A stretch of 64,000 bases of DNA from Clostridium yunnanense. Its GTDB lineage: Bacteria; Bacillota; Clostridia; Clostridiales; Clostridiaceae. Below the pieces are notes generated by a model. It did not search any database. It worked only from the letters and a program-made list of their open reading frames with translations, and was not told the origin of the DNA. The stretch spans positions 62,001-126,000 of the forward strand of contig NZ_JAENHN010000053.1 of NCBI RefSeq assembly GCF_016595795.1, in the 5' to 3' direction. The position numbers and the translations under genes are program-made. Below are positions 10,345 to 20,201 of the stretch, piece by piece (positions within the stretch are counted from its first letter, which is position 1; every line of letters begins with the position of its first letter).

Positions 10345-11472
10345 TTAAGTTAACATAAAATCACTCATAACATAATTTGATAGTTCTATTCCGTTTTCAC
10401 TTAGGAATATCCTACCCTTCTCTCTTATTAAAAGCCCTTCACTTACATGTTTACCTATAACATCTTTAAAAATATCATCTATGGAAACCTTAAATCTTTT
10501 TTTAAACTTATCCTCTGATATTCCTTCTAATTTCCTTAGTCCCATAAACATAAATTCTTCTATATTATCTTCAGGTGAATTTTTTATTACTTCTTCATAT
10601 TCTTCTATATTATTTTCAATTGCTTCCATGTATTTGCTCATATTTGATAAATTTTTATATCTTACCCCACCAATATATGAAGATGCCCCTGTACCACAGG
10701 CTATATAGTCTCCTAAATTCCAATATACTAAGTTGTGCTTACACTCTTTTTCTTCCTTAGCATAATTAGAAATCTCATACCTATTGTACCCACTATCTTT
10801 TAATAACGAATGAGTTAAATCATTCATTTCTCTTTCTTGATCTTCTGTTGGTAGATTAAGCTTATTCTGTTCATACCATCTATAAAAAATTGTATCTTCC
10901 TCAACTATAAGGCTATAAGCTGATATATGCTCAGGATTTAATTTTATTATCTTACTTAGACTTTCCTTCCATTGTTCAACCTTTTGGCCAGGAAGCCCAT
11001 ACATAAGATCCACATTTATGTTATCAAAACCCTTGCTTCTAGCTAAGTAATAGTTTTCTTCAAATTCCTTATAGTTGTGTATTCTGCCAATTACAGTTAA
11101 TAGATTATCTTGACACGCCTGCAAACCAATCGAAAGTCTATTAACTTTATTTTTTTTCATTACTTCTAAGATTTCATCATTCAAGGTTCCCGGATTACAT
11201 TCAACAGTGTATTCGATGTCTTTTGAAAAATTTAAGCTTCCTATACACTTTAAAAGTTCTTCAAATAGAGGTAAATATAAATAGGTGGGAGTCCCCCCAC
11301 CTATAAAAACACTTGTAATTTCATATTTTTGAGTTTTTCTATTTATTTCTTCTATAAGAGCCTTTGTATATCTCTCCATAGCTTCTTCCATACCTTGAAA
11401 TGAATGAAAATCACAGTAAAAACACTTTTGTTTACAGAATGGTATGTGTACATAAAGTGCTATTTTTTCCAT
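10345..11472 (-). CDS. hemW: Heme chaperone HemW
   Basis: A 375-residue radical-SAM protein of the HemN/HemW group. The cluster motif is C13-x3-C17-x2-C20 in CKQKCFYC. It has the FIGGGTPTYL signature and the shorter N-terminus of HemW, so heme trafficking or insertion is a better call than coproporphyrinogen oxidation. The ATG at 11472 was chosen for its GGAGGTAACAGT site; an in-frame ATG at 11511 lacks one. It is downstream of lepA with two repeat elements in between. Confidence 0.92.
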   Translation of the reverse strand: MEKIALYVHIPFCKQKCFYCDFHSFQGMEEAMERYTKALIEEINRKTQKYEITSVFIGGGTPTYLYLPLFEELLKCIGSLNFSKDIEYTVECNPGTLNDEILEVMKKNKVNRLSIGLQACQDNLLTVIGRIHNYKEFEENYYLARSKGFDNINVDLMYGLPGQKVEQWKESLSKIIKLNPEHISAYSLIVEEDTIFYRWYEQNKLNLPTEDQEREMNDLTHSLLKDSGYNRYEISNYAKEEKECKHNLVYWNLGDYIACGTGASSYIGGVRYKNLSNMSKYMEAIENNIEEYEEVIKNSPEDNIEEFMFMGLRKLEGISEDKFKKRFKVSIDDIFKDVIGKHVSEGLLIREKGRIFLSENGIELSNYVMSDFMLT

Positions 11473-11501
11473 ACTGTTACCTCCAATCAAATCTATCTTT
11501 T

Positions 11502-11596
11502 GATGCGCCACTTCATAATAAAACTTATATTTTCAAAATCTCCTCTCAGAACCCAGCGGAGTTTTTAAAATAGATTTTTGATTGAATTGGTGCATC
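11502..11596. repeat. Dispersed hairpin repeat, family A copy 1
   Basis: A 95-bp imperfect palindrome with ends GATGCGCCACTTCAT and ATTGAATTGGTGCATC and an inner AAAATCTCC...GGAGTTTTTAAAA pairing. It closely matches 36018-36111. It ends 30 bp before the hemW ATG, so it would be in the hemW leader. Confidence 0.85.
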
Positions 11597-11642
11597 TTTA
11601 TAAGGTTCCAACTTCAACTATTAAGTTATGGAACCCTTTATA

Positions 11643-11739
11643 GAATTCCTAACTCAACTATTAATCTATACATGCCCTAAAATCCCCAGAAGCCGGGATT
11701 TTCGAACAAGTATAAATCAAGTTTCTATATAGGAAATTC
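11643..11739. repeat. Dispersed hairpin repeat, family B copy 1
   Basis: About 97 bp, sharing ACTCAACTATTAA, ATCCCCAGAAGCCGGGATTT and CGAACAAGTATAA with the two tandem copies at 30461-30648. The core AATCCC...GGGATT forms an apical hairpin and the ends pair imperfectly. It ends exactly at the lepA stop codon. A partial related arm lies just left at 11604-11640. Confidence 0.85.
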
Positions 11740-13551
11740 TTAATCAACTTTTAAAACTGACATAAATGCTTCTTGTGGAACTTCAACAGAACCTACCTGT
11801 CTCATTCTCTTCTTTCCTTCTTTTTGCTTTTCTAAAAGTTTCTTCTTTCTGGATATATCTCCACCATAACATTTTGCAAGTACGTCTTTTCTCATTGCCT
11901 TTACTGTTTCTCTTGCAATAATTTTAGATCCTACTGCTGCTTGTATCGGAATTTCAAATAGCTGTCTTGGAATTATTTCCTTTAACTTTTCAGCTATTCC
12001 TCTCCCCTTATGATATGCTCTTTCTTTCGGAACTATCATTGACAATGCGTCAACAGTATCTCCGTTTAGAAGAATATCTAACTTAACAAGCTCTGACGTT
12101 TCATAGCCTTTTAGTTCATAATCAAGCGATGCATAACCTTTAGTTCTTGACTTTAGCGCATCAAAGAAATCATAAACTATTTCGTTAAGAGGAATCTCAT
12201 AGTTAATAACAACTCTTGTTGTCTCGATATATTCCATATCAATATATTTTCCTCTTCTCTCTTGGCAAAGGTCCATTATTGGTCCAACATATTCTGTTGG
12301 GCTTATTATGGAAGCCTTAACTATAGGCTCTTCCATATAGTCAATTTCAGTAGGTTCTGGAAGATTTGTTGGATTTGTGAGTTCTATTAATTCACCATCT
12401 GTCTTTATAACCTTATATATAACGGACGGTGCTGTAGTTATAATATCTAGATTGAATTCTCTTTCAATTCTTTCCTGTATTATTTCCATATGTAATAATC
12501 CTAAAAATCCACATCTAAATCCAAACCCTAAAGCAACTGAAGTTTCTGGTTCGAAAGAAAGTGCCGCATCATTTATTTGAAGCTTTTCCAAAGCTTCCTT
12601 AAGCTCCTCATACTTAGCTCCATCTACAGGATATATACCTGAGAAAACCATAGGAACTGCAGGTTTGTATCCTTCAAGTGCCGTACTAGTAGGACGATCT
12701 GCTTCAGTTATGGTATCACCTACTCTAGCATCTCTAACATTTTTAATTGAACCAGTAACATATCCAACATCACCAGCCCTAAGTTCTGAAATTGGCATAA
12801 ATCCTGGAGTAAATACACCAACCTCTGTAACTTCATAAACTTTGTTTGTAGCCATTAGTTTTATCTTAGTTCCAACCTTAACAGTTCCTTCTTTAACCCT
12901 TACATAAGAAACTACACCCTTATAACTATCATAAAATGAGTCAAATATAAGAGCTTGCAGCGGAGCATCTTCATCTCCACTTGGTGCTGGAACCTTTTCA
13001 ATTACTGAATTTAATACATCAATTATATTAAGTCCAGTCTTTGCTGATATAAGAGGTGCGTCATGAGATTCAATTCCTATAACATCTTCTATCTCTTGCT
13101 TTATCTCTTCCGGTCTCGCACTAGGAAGGTCAATCTTATTTATTACTGGAACAATCTCTAGATTATTATCTAAAGCCAAATAACAATTTGCTAATGTCTG
13201 TGCTTGTATTCCTTGTGTTGCATCTACTACTAGAACAGCACCCTCACAAGCAGCCAAGCTTCTAGATACCTCGTAATTAAAATCTACGTGCCCAGGAGTA
13301 TCTATCAAGTTTAATATAAACTCTTCTCCATCTTCTCTTCTATAAACAAGTCTTGCAGCCTGAGATTTTATTGTAATTCCTCTTTCTCTTTCAAGCTCCA
13401 TATTATCTAAAACTTGCTCTTCCATTTCTCTTCTTGTTAAAGTTCCTGTTGTTTCAAGAAGTCTATCTGCTAGAGTAGACTTACCATGATCGATATGTGC
13501 AACTATTGAAAAGTTTCTTATGTGTTTTTGTCTATCACTTTGCATATTCAT
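11740..13551 (-). CDS. lepA: Elongation factor 4 (LepA)
   Basis: A 603-residue translational GTPase. G1 is [10 protein letters not shown]3 is DTPGHVDF, and G4 is NKIDLPSA. The C-terminal LepA-specific domain ends [19 protein letters not shown]. LepA acts on the ribosome during elongation or subunit maturation. The ATG at 13551 follows GAGG by 8 nt; a TTG/ATG farther upstream (13596) would add residues not seen in the family. No ordinary terminator follows; a family B hairpin abuts the stop. Confidence 0.98.
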   Translation of the reverse strand: MNMQSDRQKHIRNFSIVAHIDHGKSTLADRLLETTGTLTRREMEEQVLDNMELERERGITIKSQAARLVYRREDGEEFILNLIDTPGHVDFNYEVSRSLAACEGAVLVVDATQGIQAQTLANCYLALDNNLEIVPVINKIDLPSARPEEIKQEIEDVIGIESHDAPLISAKTGLNIIDVLNSVIEKVPAPSGDEDAPLQALIFDSFYDSYKGVVSYVRVKEGTVKVGTKIKLMATNKVYEVTEVGVFTPGFMPISELRAGDVGYVTGSIKNVRDARVGDTITEADRPTSTALEGYKPAVPMVFSGIYPVDGAKYEELKEALEKLQINDAALSFEPETSVALGFGFRCGFLGLLHMEIIQERIEREFNLDIITTAPSVIYKVIKTDGELIELTNPTNLPEPTEIDYMEEPIVKASIISPTEYVGPIMDLCQERRGKYIDMEYIETTRVVINYEIPLNEIVYDFFDALKSRTKGYASLDYELKGYETSELVKLDILLNGDTVDALSMIVPKERAYHKGRGIAEKLKEIIPRQLFEIPIQAAVGSKIIARETVKAMRKDVLAKCYGGDISRKKKLLEKQKEGKKRMRQVGSVEVPQEAFMSVLKVD

Positions 13552-13666
13552 AAACCCATCCTCAAGGAATATCCTTGGAACAGTTTTCACCCCCATGTAG
13601 ATTAAATCTTGTTAAATTATATCATAGTATCCAGCTTGATTGTCAATAACTATAAAATTATGTTAT

Positions 13667-14056
13667 TTAACCACTAATTTTATTACTAACTTTTTCATAA
13701 AAATACTCTACACCATCACTAATCTTATTAAAAACCCAATTTCCTTTTTCTTTTATTATGCCAAGAGATCTCAGTTTTGATCCTATGGCATCTATATTGT
13801 AGTATTTACCATAAAACTCCAGCTTGTAACTTCCATGTTCATCATGAATCTTAACCTCACAGTCATCTTCCAAAAGCCCTAAGAAATCCTGTCCAAATTC
13901 ATCTTTTAACTCTTTATAATCATCCTGTGATACGGAACTTACACCATCTGTACCTTTACTTAAAGAAGCTGTATTTATAATATTTATATTTATAATTCCC
14001 CACAGTATGAAGGAAATAACCATCATAACAATAATAATATTTGCTATCTTTCTCAA
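13667..14056 (-). CDS. Unknown membrane-anchored protein
   Basis: A 129-residue protein with one hydrophobic segment at about residues 5-25 after a basic start (MRKIAN), then a soluble part outside the membrane. The N-terminus could be a signal peptide or an anchor. No family was recognised. The start is TTG at 14056 behind GGGGGTG. It lies 79 bp after spoIIP and before lepA; whether it is a sporulation gene cannot be said from the sequence. Confidence 0.75.
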   Translation of the reverse strand: MRKIANIIIVMMVISFILWGIININIINTASLSKGTDGVSSVSQDDYKELKDEFGQDFLGLLEDDCEVKIHDEHGSYKLEFYGKYYNIDAIGSKLRSLGIIKEKGNWVFNKISDGVEYFYEKVSNKISG

Positions 14057-14135
14057 AAAAACACCCCCAAGATATGATTTATATCTATAAGGATGTTCAT
14101 TTTTTGGAAATATTATTCACTTATACCAATTTACA

Positions 14136-15221
14136 TCACTTTTTGCCATTTAAATATTCTGCAATAACTCTAGCAACATACTTTGCAGAGCCTTGAGATT
14201 CTTGGCTTAAATTAATGTCTGAACCAATTTCTATTAAGATTGAGTGATTGCTAAGGTTTTGGTTAAAGGAATTCATACCTCTCTTATATGACAGTATTCC
14301 TTTCGAAAATCCTGGAAAAAGCTTTCTAGCTGTTTCGTTCAAACTTTCTGTTATTGCATTATTCTGCTGATAATAAGGAGTATTTTGTGCTGTTACAAAC
14401 ATCATCTTTGATACATTTTCGCCATTTAAGTTTATGGTACTTGCACTCTTACTCTCTGCAGAATCTCTATGAAGATCTATAATCAATTTAAAATTATTAC
14501 CATATTTATTCAAATATTTTTTTACTGTTTCAGCGGATCTTAAATAGCTATCATTATATACCATGCTATGCATTGTCTTATCATGGATAACTGATATTCC
14601 ATAATTCTCAAGTTCCTTTTCTAGCTGTGTTCCAACACCTACAACACTATATTGTTCCTCAGTAGAGTCAGCTCCAGCAGGCTTATATGCCTCAGTTGTA
14701 TGAGTATGATATATTAAAATCTCCGGCTTAGATTCATTTAATTGTTTCTTCAAACTTGGATTAAATGCTGCCGATACTTTTACTGGAGTTTGATTATTCG
14801 GTTGTTGCCCTTGTTGTTGCTGAAGCTCCTCTGGATTAATCTTAGCAACAGCTGCATTTGAAAGATTGAAAGGATTAATTGTAGCGAAATTTTCCTCATA
14901 TTCTTTTTCATCACTGCCTATATTTAAGAATGGTATCTCAGCAGATAATAATTTAGATGGACTTACTATATCAGAGCTAATTTTGTCATAAATACTATCT
15001 CTCAACGACATATTTTTAAAGCTACTATTATCAGCTTGTACACTTGTGCCAAAATACGGTATAGATGTTTCAATAGCCTTTATATATAGATACGAATTTT
15101 TAAGTAATGATGTTCTTACATTGGTAAATAACATCGTAACAGCAATTACTAGGCAAACACCCATAAGCAACATAGTTTTTAATGAGTTATGCTCTTTTAC
15201 TCTCCTCCTATTATAATACAC
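14136..15221 (-). CDS. spoIIP: Stage II sporulation protein P
   Basis: A 361-residue SpoIIP. A single membrane segment at about 15-33 is followed by a long linker containing a Gln-rich run (134-144) and the amidase/endopeptidase domain. Metal-ligand histidines lie in YHTHTTEAY (H172, H174), and the motifs IIDLHRDS and LIEIGSDIN follow. With SpoIID and SpoIIM it degrades septal peptidoglycan for engulfment. The start is GTG behind GAGGAGGGG. It follows gpr, as is usual in clostridia. Confidence 0.95.
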   Translation of the reverse strand: MYYNRRRVKEHNSLKTMLLMGVCLVIAVTMLFTNVRTSLLKNSYLYIKAIETSIPYFGTSVQADNSSFKNMSLRDSIYDKISSDIVSPSKLLSAEIPFLNIGSDEKEYEENFATINPFNLSNAAVAKINPEELQQQQGQQPNNQTPVKVSAAFNPSLKKQLNESKPEILIYHTHTTEAYKPAGADSTEEQYSVVGVGTQLEKELENYGISVIHDKTMHSMVYNDSYLRSAETVKKYLNKYGNNFKLIIDLHRDSAESKSASTINLNGENVSKMMFVTAQNTPYYQQNNAITESLNETARKLFPGFSKGILSYKRGMNSFNQNLSNHSILIEIGSDINLSQESQGSAKYVARVIAEYLNGKK

Positions 15222-15334
15222 TATATCCCCTCCTCATATTAAATATTTATATGAGACAAGTCTATAGATTATGTTAACCTAAATTACAATTTAAATATGA
15301 TTTTAGTTATAGCTGTACCACTTAATTTTACGCT

Positions 15335-15410
15335 TTTTTAAGAATATTATTGAAATTAAATGGTTATACAGGAGACCCTAACCATTTAATTTCAGATAGT
15401 TTCTTTAAAA
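15335..15410. repeat. Dispersed hairpin repeat, family C copy 3
   Basis: A 76-bp imperfect palindrome with TGAAATTAAATGGTTATA on the left pairing with TAACCATTTAATTTCA on the right. It matches the copy at 10248-10327 and lies 13 bp past the gpr stop, in the 202-bp gap to spoIIP. Confidence 0.8.
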
Positions 15411-15423
15411 AATATCTAATTTA

Positions 15424-16398
15424 TTAACTCATAAATTTATTTATATCATCCATATCTAGATTAGATTGTAATGCCATATTTAAACCATTAGATATTATCT
15501 TTGAAACAGAATCTATAACTACATCTACTTCTTTCGGAGTAACCATTAGATCTCCAACATACGGATTTAATAAAGATTTTATTAAATGACTCTTTTCATT
15601 TTTGTCAATGTTTCTAAGCATGTTATAAAACTCTCCACCTTCAGTAGATTGACTTACCATCTCATCTAAAACCAAATCCATAGCATCATTTACTATTGTA
15701 GCAGCATCAACTACAGTAGGAACTCCTATTGCGATAACCGGAATACCTAAGTTTTCCTCATTAATCTCCATTCTCTTATTACCAATTCCCGCTCCTGGAG
15801 AAATTCCAGTATTCGCAATTTGTATAGTTCTGTTAACTCTTCTTATACTCCTTGATGCTAGAGCATCTATACATATAACCATATCTGGTTTTATTTTATC
15901 TGCTACTGCTTTAATTATTTCTCCAGTTTCTATACCTGTAATACCTAGGACTCCTGGAGCTAAAGCACATACAGGCCTTACTGATTCGTCAATTGAATCT
16001 GGCATTACAGCTTTTAAATGCCTTGTAATCATTAGTTTTTCAACAACCTTTGGACCTAGAGCATCTGGGGTTACATTCCAATTTCCAAGACCGACAACTA
16101 ATGCAGTCTTAGATGTATTTACACCTATTAATTTTTGCATGGTGTTATTTAGGACTTCAGATACATCATCCATTATTTCTCCATCATAATGGGTGAATTC
16201 AGGTATGTCTATAGTAATATAAGTTCCGATTGGTTTTCCAATCTTAGTCGCACCATCTTCATTCAATATCTTAACAGTTGTTACTTTTATATTATCTATT
16301 TCTTCTTCTTCAGAAATAATCCCGTCAGCTTCTCTCTTATTTATTTGCTTATATAGCTCTCGTGCTTCTACAGCTAAATCAGTTCTTACGTTTATCAT
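15424..16398 (-). CDS. gpr: Germination protease GPR
   Basis: A 324-residue member of the GPR endopeptidase family, which cleaves small acid-soluble spore proteins at germination. The start MINVRTDLAVEARE carries the conserved VRTDLA that follows the self-cleavage site in known GPRs; here almost no propeptide precedes it. Other family signatures are ALVVGLGNWNVTPDALGP and CIDALASRS. The ATG at 16398 follows GAGGTGACTAT; an ATG at 16416 lacks a site. Forespore (SigG) control is likely from the family, but I could not identify the promoter. Confidence 0.96.
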   Translation of the reverse strand: MINVRTDLAVEARELYKQINKREADGIISEEEEIDNIKVTTVKILNEDGATKIGKPIGTYITIDIPEFTHYDGEIMDDVSEVLNNTMQKLIGVNTSKTALVVGLGNWNVTPDALGPKVVEKLMITRHLKAVMPDSIDESVRPVCALAPGVLGITGIETGEIIKAVADKIKPDMVICIDALASRSIRRVNRTIQIANTGISPGAGIGNKRMEINEENLGIPVIAIGVPTVVDAATIVNDAMDLVLDEMVSQSTEGGEFYNMLRNIDKNEKSHLIKSLLNPYVGDLMVTPKEVDVVIDSVSKIISNGLNMALQSNLDMDDINKFMS

Positions 16399-16411
16399 AT
16401 AGTCACCTCTA

Positions 16412-16427
16412 TACAAAATATTTTGTA
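16412..16427. promoter_or_regulatory. 16-bp palindrome before gpr
   Basis: TACAAAATATTTTGTA is a perfect palindrome directly upstream of the gpr ribosome binding site. It could be an operator or a short RNA hairpin. Function is unknown. Confidence 0.4.
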
Positions 16428-16691
16428 CATATTTTATCCCATAAAAGTGATAATTATTAATTTTATATATTTTAAAGTTGAGTCAGTATTACTTTACATT
16501 AAAATCAACATAACTTAACCGTTAAAAATAGTATAAATGTGTGTTCAACAAATTAGTTTTAAAGTTTTTGTATAATTTTAATGTTTTTTGACAACTAATA
16601 ATATGTAATAAATTACATACTCAATGATAGATTTTGTATAATATTAACTGGAATAAACTAGATTGGTTGGCTTAAAAAAATAAAATAGTAC

Positions 16692-16720
16692 TTGAATTAG
16701 CCATTTATCAATGCTATAAT
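16692..16720 (+). promoter_or_regulatory. SigA promoter of rpsT
   Basis: TTGAAT, 17 nt, TATAAT on the plus strand. It gives a leader of about 75 nt. The rest of the 402-bp gap between gpr and rpsT is A+T-rich and contains further weak -10-like hexamers (near 16570 and 16636) but no gene. Confidence 0.8.
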
Positions 16721-16800
16721 ATCACTTGTTGAATATGAACTCGTACGCAGATTTCCCCAAAACTGCAGAGACCCTATAAAATTGAAGGGGGTGAACATGA

Positions 16801-17064
16801 ATGGCAAATATTAAATCAGCTAAAAAGAGAATTAAAGTTATTGAAACTAAGACTTTAAGAAATAAGATTATAAAATCAGCTCTTAAAACAGCTATAAAGA
16901 AGTTTGAAGTAGCTGCTGGCGCTAACAATGTTGAAGAAGCTAAGGTTACTTATAAGGACGCTGCAAGAGCTTTAGATATGGCTGCTGCTAAAGGAGTAAT
17001 CCATAAGAATATGGCTGCTAGAAAGAAATCAAGATTAGCTGCTAAGTTAAACACTATAGCATAA
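16801..17064 (+). CDS. rpsT: 30S ribosomal protein S20
   Basis: An 87-residue, Lys- and Ala-rich protein beginning [20 protein letters not shown], the S20 signature, with the conserved [15 protein letters not shown] near the C-terminus. S20 binds 16S rRNA early in 30S assembly. The ribosome binding site is GAAGGGGGTG. It is transcribed alone from its own promoter, divergent from gpr and convergent with holA, and is followed by two terminators. Confidence 0.98.
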   Translation: MANIKSAKKRIKVIETKTLRNKIIKSALKTAIKKFEVAAGANNVEEAKVTYKDAARALDMAAAKGVIHKNMAARKKSRLAAKLNTIA

Positions 17065-17074
17065 TAAGCTTGTA

Positions 17075-17100
17075 AACCGGTCTAAAGACCGGTTATTTAT
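17075..17100 (+). terminator. rpsT terminator
   Basis: AACCGGTC (17075-17082) pairs with GACCGGTT (17087-17094) around a TAAA loop, followed by a T-rich tail. It starts 11 nt after the rpsT stop. Confidence 0.85.
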
Positions 17101-17219
17101 TTCTATCAATAACTATTTTTAAATGCAAGAATAAAAAGTTAATTTATGCATGTTCAAAAGTAAGAATATTAAGATTTTCGAGCATCCATAAATTAATAGT
17201 TAGAAACTGGTTTAAGAAC

Positions 17220-17253
17220 AAAAAAGAAGTTAGTATATACTAACTTCTTTTTT
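17220..17253. terminator. Bidirectional terminator rpsT/holA
   Basis: A perfect 34-bp palindrome centred at 17236.5, with A-run and T-run ends, lies between the convergent rpsT and holA genes, 27 bp from the holA stop. It can terminate both transcripts. Confidence 0.9.
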
Positions 17254-17279
17254 ATTTTAGGCTAAATTAAAAATCATAA

Positions 17280-18308
17280 TTAAACCATCAAGGTGCTCAT
17301 TATCATAATTTCCATCTCAGTTTTTTTATCAAACCCAGTACTTTTCAATTTCTTCTCTGTCTCTATGCAAAGTTTCATGCAATTATAAAGTTGCTTGTAA
17401 GAAAACTTTCTGCTTTGCCCCATAAGTTTCTCACAAATAAAAGCTGGTCTTCTTATCTCTTTTGCTAAATCATCTTTACTTTTACCTTTATCTATTCCAA
17501 GTTTTATTTTGTAAAGCATAGTAAACTGAGTTTGTATAAGAGATAATATTAGCATTAAATTTTCGCCTTTATTTATAAGTTCATTCATTATATCAATGGA
17601 CTTCTCTGACTTCTTTTGACTTATAAAATCAACCAAATCAAAAACATCATCTTCACTTTTATGAGGAAGCATCTTTATTATATCTTCACGGGTAATATCT
17701 CTTCCTTCAGCATAGCTTATTAATTTGTCAATTTCTCTCTCAATTATATTAAAATTATTTTCAACTGCTTCGCAAAAATACCTTAATTCTACTTTACCGA
17801 TTGTCTTGCCTTTTTCCTCAAAGATTGAGTTAACTTTTTTATATAGTTTCTCACCCTTCAATTTATCGACTTTTACAACAGTAGCATTTTTTTCGAGAGT
17901 CGTTAGCTTCTTATTCCTATTAGGATTTTCCCTTTTATCATTTTGTAGATAATAAAGAGCTAATACGCAGTGTGGCGGTGGATTTTTTAAATATTCCACT
18001 AGTTGACTGTAAACTTTAGTTCCTGCAGCATCAGTCTTATCTCTTAAAAAATTAGCTCTGTATACCACAACTACCTTTTTCTCGCTAAAGAAAGGAAGAG
18101 TCTCACAGGCATTCATCATTTCATCAAAAGTTGTTTTCATTCCATCTAATTTTATGTAATTTAAATCTTTAAATTGACCATCTACAGTTTTATCAATTAT
18201 TTTATCTATATTTTCATTTATTATCATTTCATCTAATCCAACAAAAATATAACAACCTTCTAATTTTCCTTTTTTTATAGAGTTATCTAATCCATCTAAA
18301 TCAATCAC
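17280..18308 (-). CDS. holA: DNA polymerase III subunit delta
   Basis: A 342-residue HolA-type clamp-loader delta subunit. It has the N-terminal AAA-like fold with GCYIFVGLDEMIINENID, the central KLKGEKLYKKVNSIFEEKG segment and the C-terminal collar helices with FDLVDFISQKK. It lacks a P-loop, as delta subunits do. The GTG at 18308 is chosen because it follows GAAGGTGAT by about 5 nt; an upstream GTG at 18317 is part of that site. It overlaps comEC by 8 nt. Confidence 0.92.
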   Translation of the reverse strand: MIDLDGLDNSIKKGKLEGCYIFVGLDEMIINENIDKIIDKTVDGQFKDLNYIKLDGMKTTFDEMMNACETLPFFSEKKVVVVYRANFLRDKTDAAGTKVYSQLVEYLKNPPPHCVLALYYLQNDKRENPNRNKKLTTLEKNATVVKVDKLKGEKLYKKVNSIFEEKGKTIGKVELRYFCEAVENNFNIIEREIDKLISYAEGRDITREDIIKMLPHKSEDDVFDLVDFISQKKSEKSIDIMNELINKGENLMLILSLIQTQFTMLYKIKLGIDKGKSKDDLAKEIRRPAFICEKLMGQSRKFSYKQLYNCMKLCIETEKKLKSTGFDKKTEMEIMIMSTLMV

Positions 18309-20061
18309 CGTTATCACCTTCAGAGTCTAATATATTATCATTTAAAGCTCTCGCATCTTTTGGGTCCAATACAAAGCTTTTATTTTCATCAATTTTTATT
18401 ATATCATAGGATTGATTACAAACATAAGGTTGATTATTAATAGTTAAAATATAACTATTTTTGTTACTTACTATTACTATCTCCCTTTCTTCATCTTTAG
18501 GGATTATTGTTATACCATTATACGAATACATTTTTTTATTCTTCCATTGTATACTTTCATTAGGATAGTAGTTTTTATTCAAGATGTTATAATTATAACC
18601 TGACAAAGCCTTAGTGATTAAGACCCTCCTAAAACCTTGTTCCATAAGTATTCCCTTTGTTTTTCCATCAGTTATAATGGTCACCTTGGTTTCAAATTTG
18701 TACATTGATAAAATAACAACAAAAACAATCATCCATAAGAAATATTTTGCTTTTTTGTAACCATTTTGGTACATGTAAAAACATATAAGCATCAATATAT
18801 ATCCGTATACAATACTAGGATTTATTGTTGTTATATTTAAAGAAATTTTATCAACAACCGTTATCCCCCCTTGTAGGGCTATTATAAATATCTTAATTAT
18901 ATAAGCTGTAACCTTAAGAAGCGTTCCACTCCACATTAACATAAAGGCTATATTTCCCAAGATTACTATGGGTGTAAATAAAGGTAATAGGAAAAGATTT
19001 CCCCATATAAAATTAGGAGAAAAATTATTTAAAGTTAAAGTAGCTACTGGAAATGAGAAAACTTGTGCTGCTATTGAAATGCAGAAGGTATCACTTAATA
19101 TCTGAGGTAATTTATAGAATTTTATTTTCAACTTATTATAAAACAATAATATACCTAAGGTGGATAAGTATGATAGATTAAAACCTATGTCATATATGAA
19201 ATGCGGTTTATAAACTAACAACAATATAGCCGAAAAACTTAATGCAGATATTGAATCATACTTCCTATATACCTTATTTGACAGTTTAAGAATAAATATC
19301 ATCAAAAACGCTCTCCAAGTTGATGACTTTCCTCCACTAAACAAAGTGTATATAAAGCTAAAAACTAAAGCAAATTTGAAGCCTAGCAGTTTTTCCATAA
19401 TAGAATATACTACTGCAATATGGAAGCCTGAAACAGATACTACATGTATAATTCCATATTTATTCATGATCACATTTTGGTCATTTTTAATGTATTTTGT
19501 GTATCCAAATGCGGCAGAACATACTAATGCCGCTCCCTCTTCCCCTATGTACTTTTTCAATATATTATAAAAGTCATCTTGCTTAGAATTAATACTTCCA
19601 CTAAACCCATACTCTAAAAAATTATATTTTTCAACCTTTATGGTGCCAACTATACCTTTTTCAATATCTGGCTCACACCTAAAACTCCCATAGATTAAAT
19701 ATTTACTTCCATCTTTAAGCTCAGTGTTAATCCCATCAATTTTAAAGCTTTGCCTACCCATCTCTACAATTTTACTTTTAGGATTAACAGCAACTACTTT
19801 GAATACTTCTTTATGTCCAGCTTGTAAAGAATAGTATATTAAGCAATTTATATAAGAAGCTATAAAAAATATGCATATAACAACCATGAACTTTTTTCCG
19901 TGTATAATAAAATGTGATAAAAAAAATGATGCAGCAACTAACACTGCACCATAGATATTTTTTTGAATAAGATTGAAAGTTATAATACCTGCTATACAAG
20001 AAATCAATATATTAACTGCAGGTCTGCTTATCTCTTCGTTATTTATAAATTTAGTTACCAT
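18301..20061 (-). CDS. comEC: ComEC/Rec2-like channel, no MBL domain
   Basis: A 586-residue integral membrane protein with an N-terminal membrane pair, an OB-like soluble part (about 85-160) and the competence core containing HVVSVSGFHIA and FNLSYLSTLGIL. This family forms the inner-membrane channel for transforming DNA. Full-length ComEC usually has a C-terminal metallo-beta-lactamase-type domain; here the protein ends about 130 residues after the last membrane helix with no HxHxDH motif. The ATG has no clear ribosome binding site. It precedes holA with an 8-nt overlap. Confidence 0.82.
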   Translation of the reverse strand: MVTKFINNEEISRPAVNILISCIAGIITFNLIQKNIYGAVLVAASFFLSHFIIHGKKFMVVICIFFIASYINCLIYYSLQAGHKEVFKVVAVNPKSKIVEMGRQSFKIDGINTELKDGSKYLIYGSFRCEPDIEKGIVGTIKVEKYNFLEYGFSGSINSKQDDFYNILKKYIGEEGAALVCSAAFGYTKYIKNDQNVIMNKYGIIHVVSVSGFHIAVVYSIMEKLLGFKFALVFSFIYTLFSGGKSSTWRAFLMIFILKLSNKVYRKYDSISALSFSAILLLVYKPHFIYDIGFNLSYLSTLGILLFYNKLKIKFYKLPQILSDTFCISIAAQVFSFPVATLTLNNFSPNFIWGNLFLLPLFTPIVILGNIAFMLMWSGTLLKVTAYIIKIFIIALQGGITVVDKISLNITTINPSIVYGYILMLICFYMYQNGYKKAKYFLWMIVFVVILSMYKFETKVTIITDGKTKGILMEQGFRRVLITKALSGYNYNILNKNYYPNESIQWKNKKMYSYNGITIIPKDEEREIVIVSNKNSYILTINNQPYVCNQSYDIIKIDENKSFVLDPKDARALNDNILDSEGDNGD

Positions 20062-20201
20062 TTCAAATAAAAGTATCGTATATACTAGCTTAACTATTAG
20101 AATTCTATTTATTTTAAGTATCTATACTTAAAAATAATACAATATCCTTAAACTATATATAATACTTGTTCCTTTCAAATAAGTAATTTATAACATAAGT
20201 G

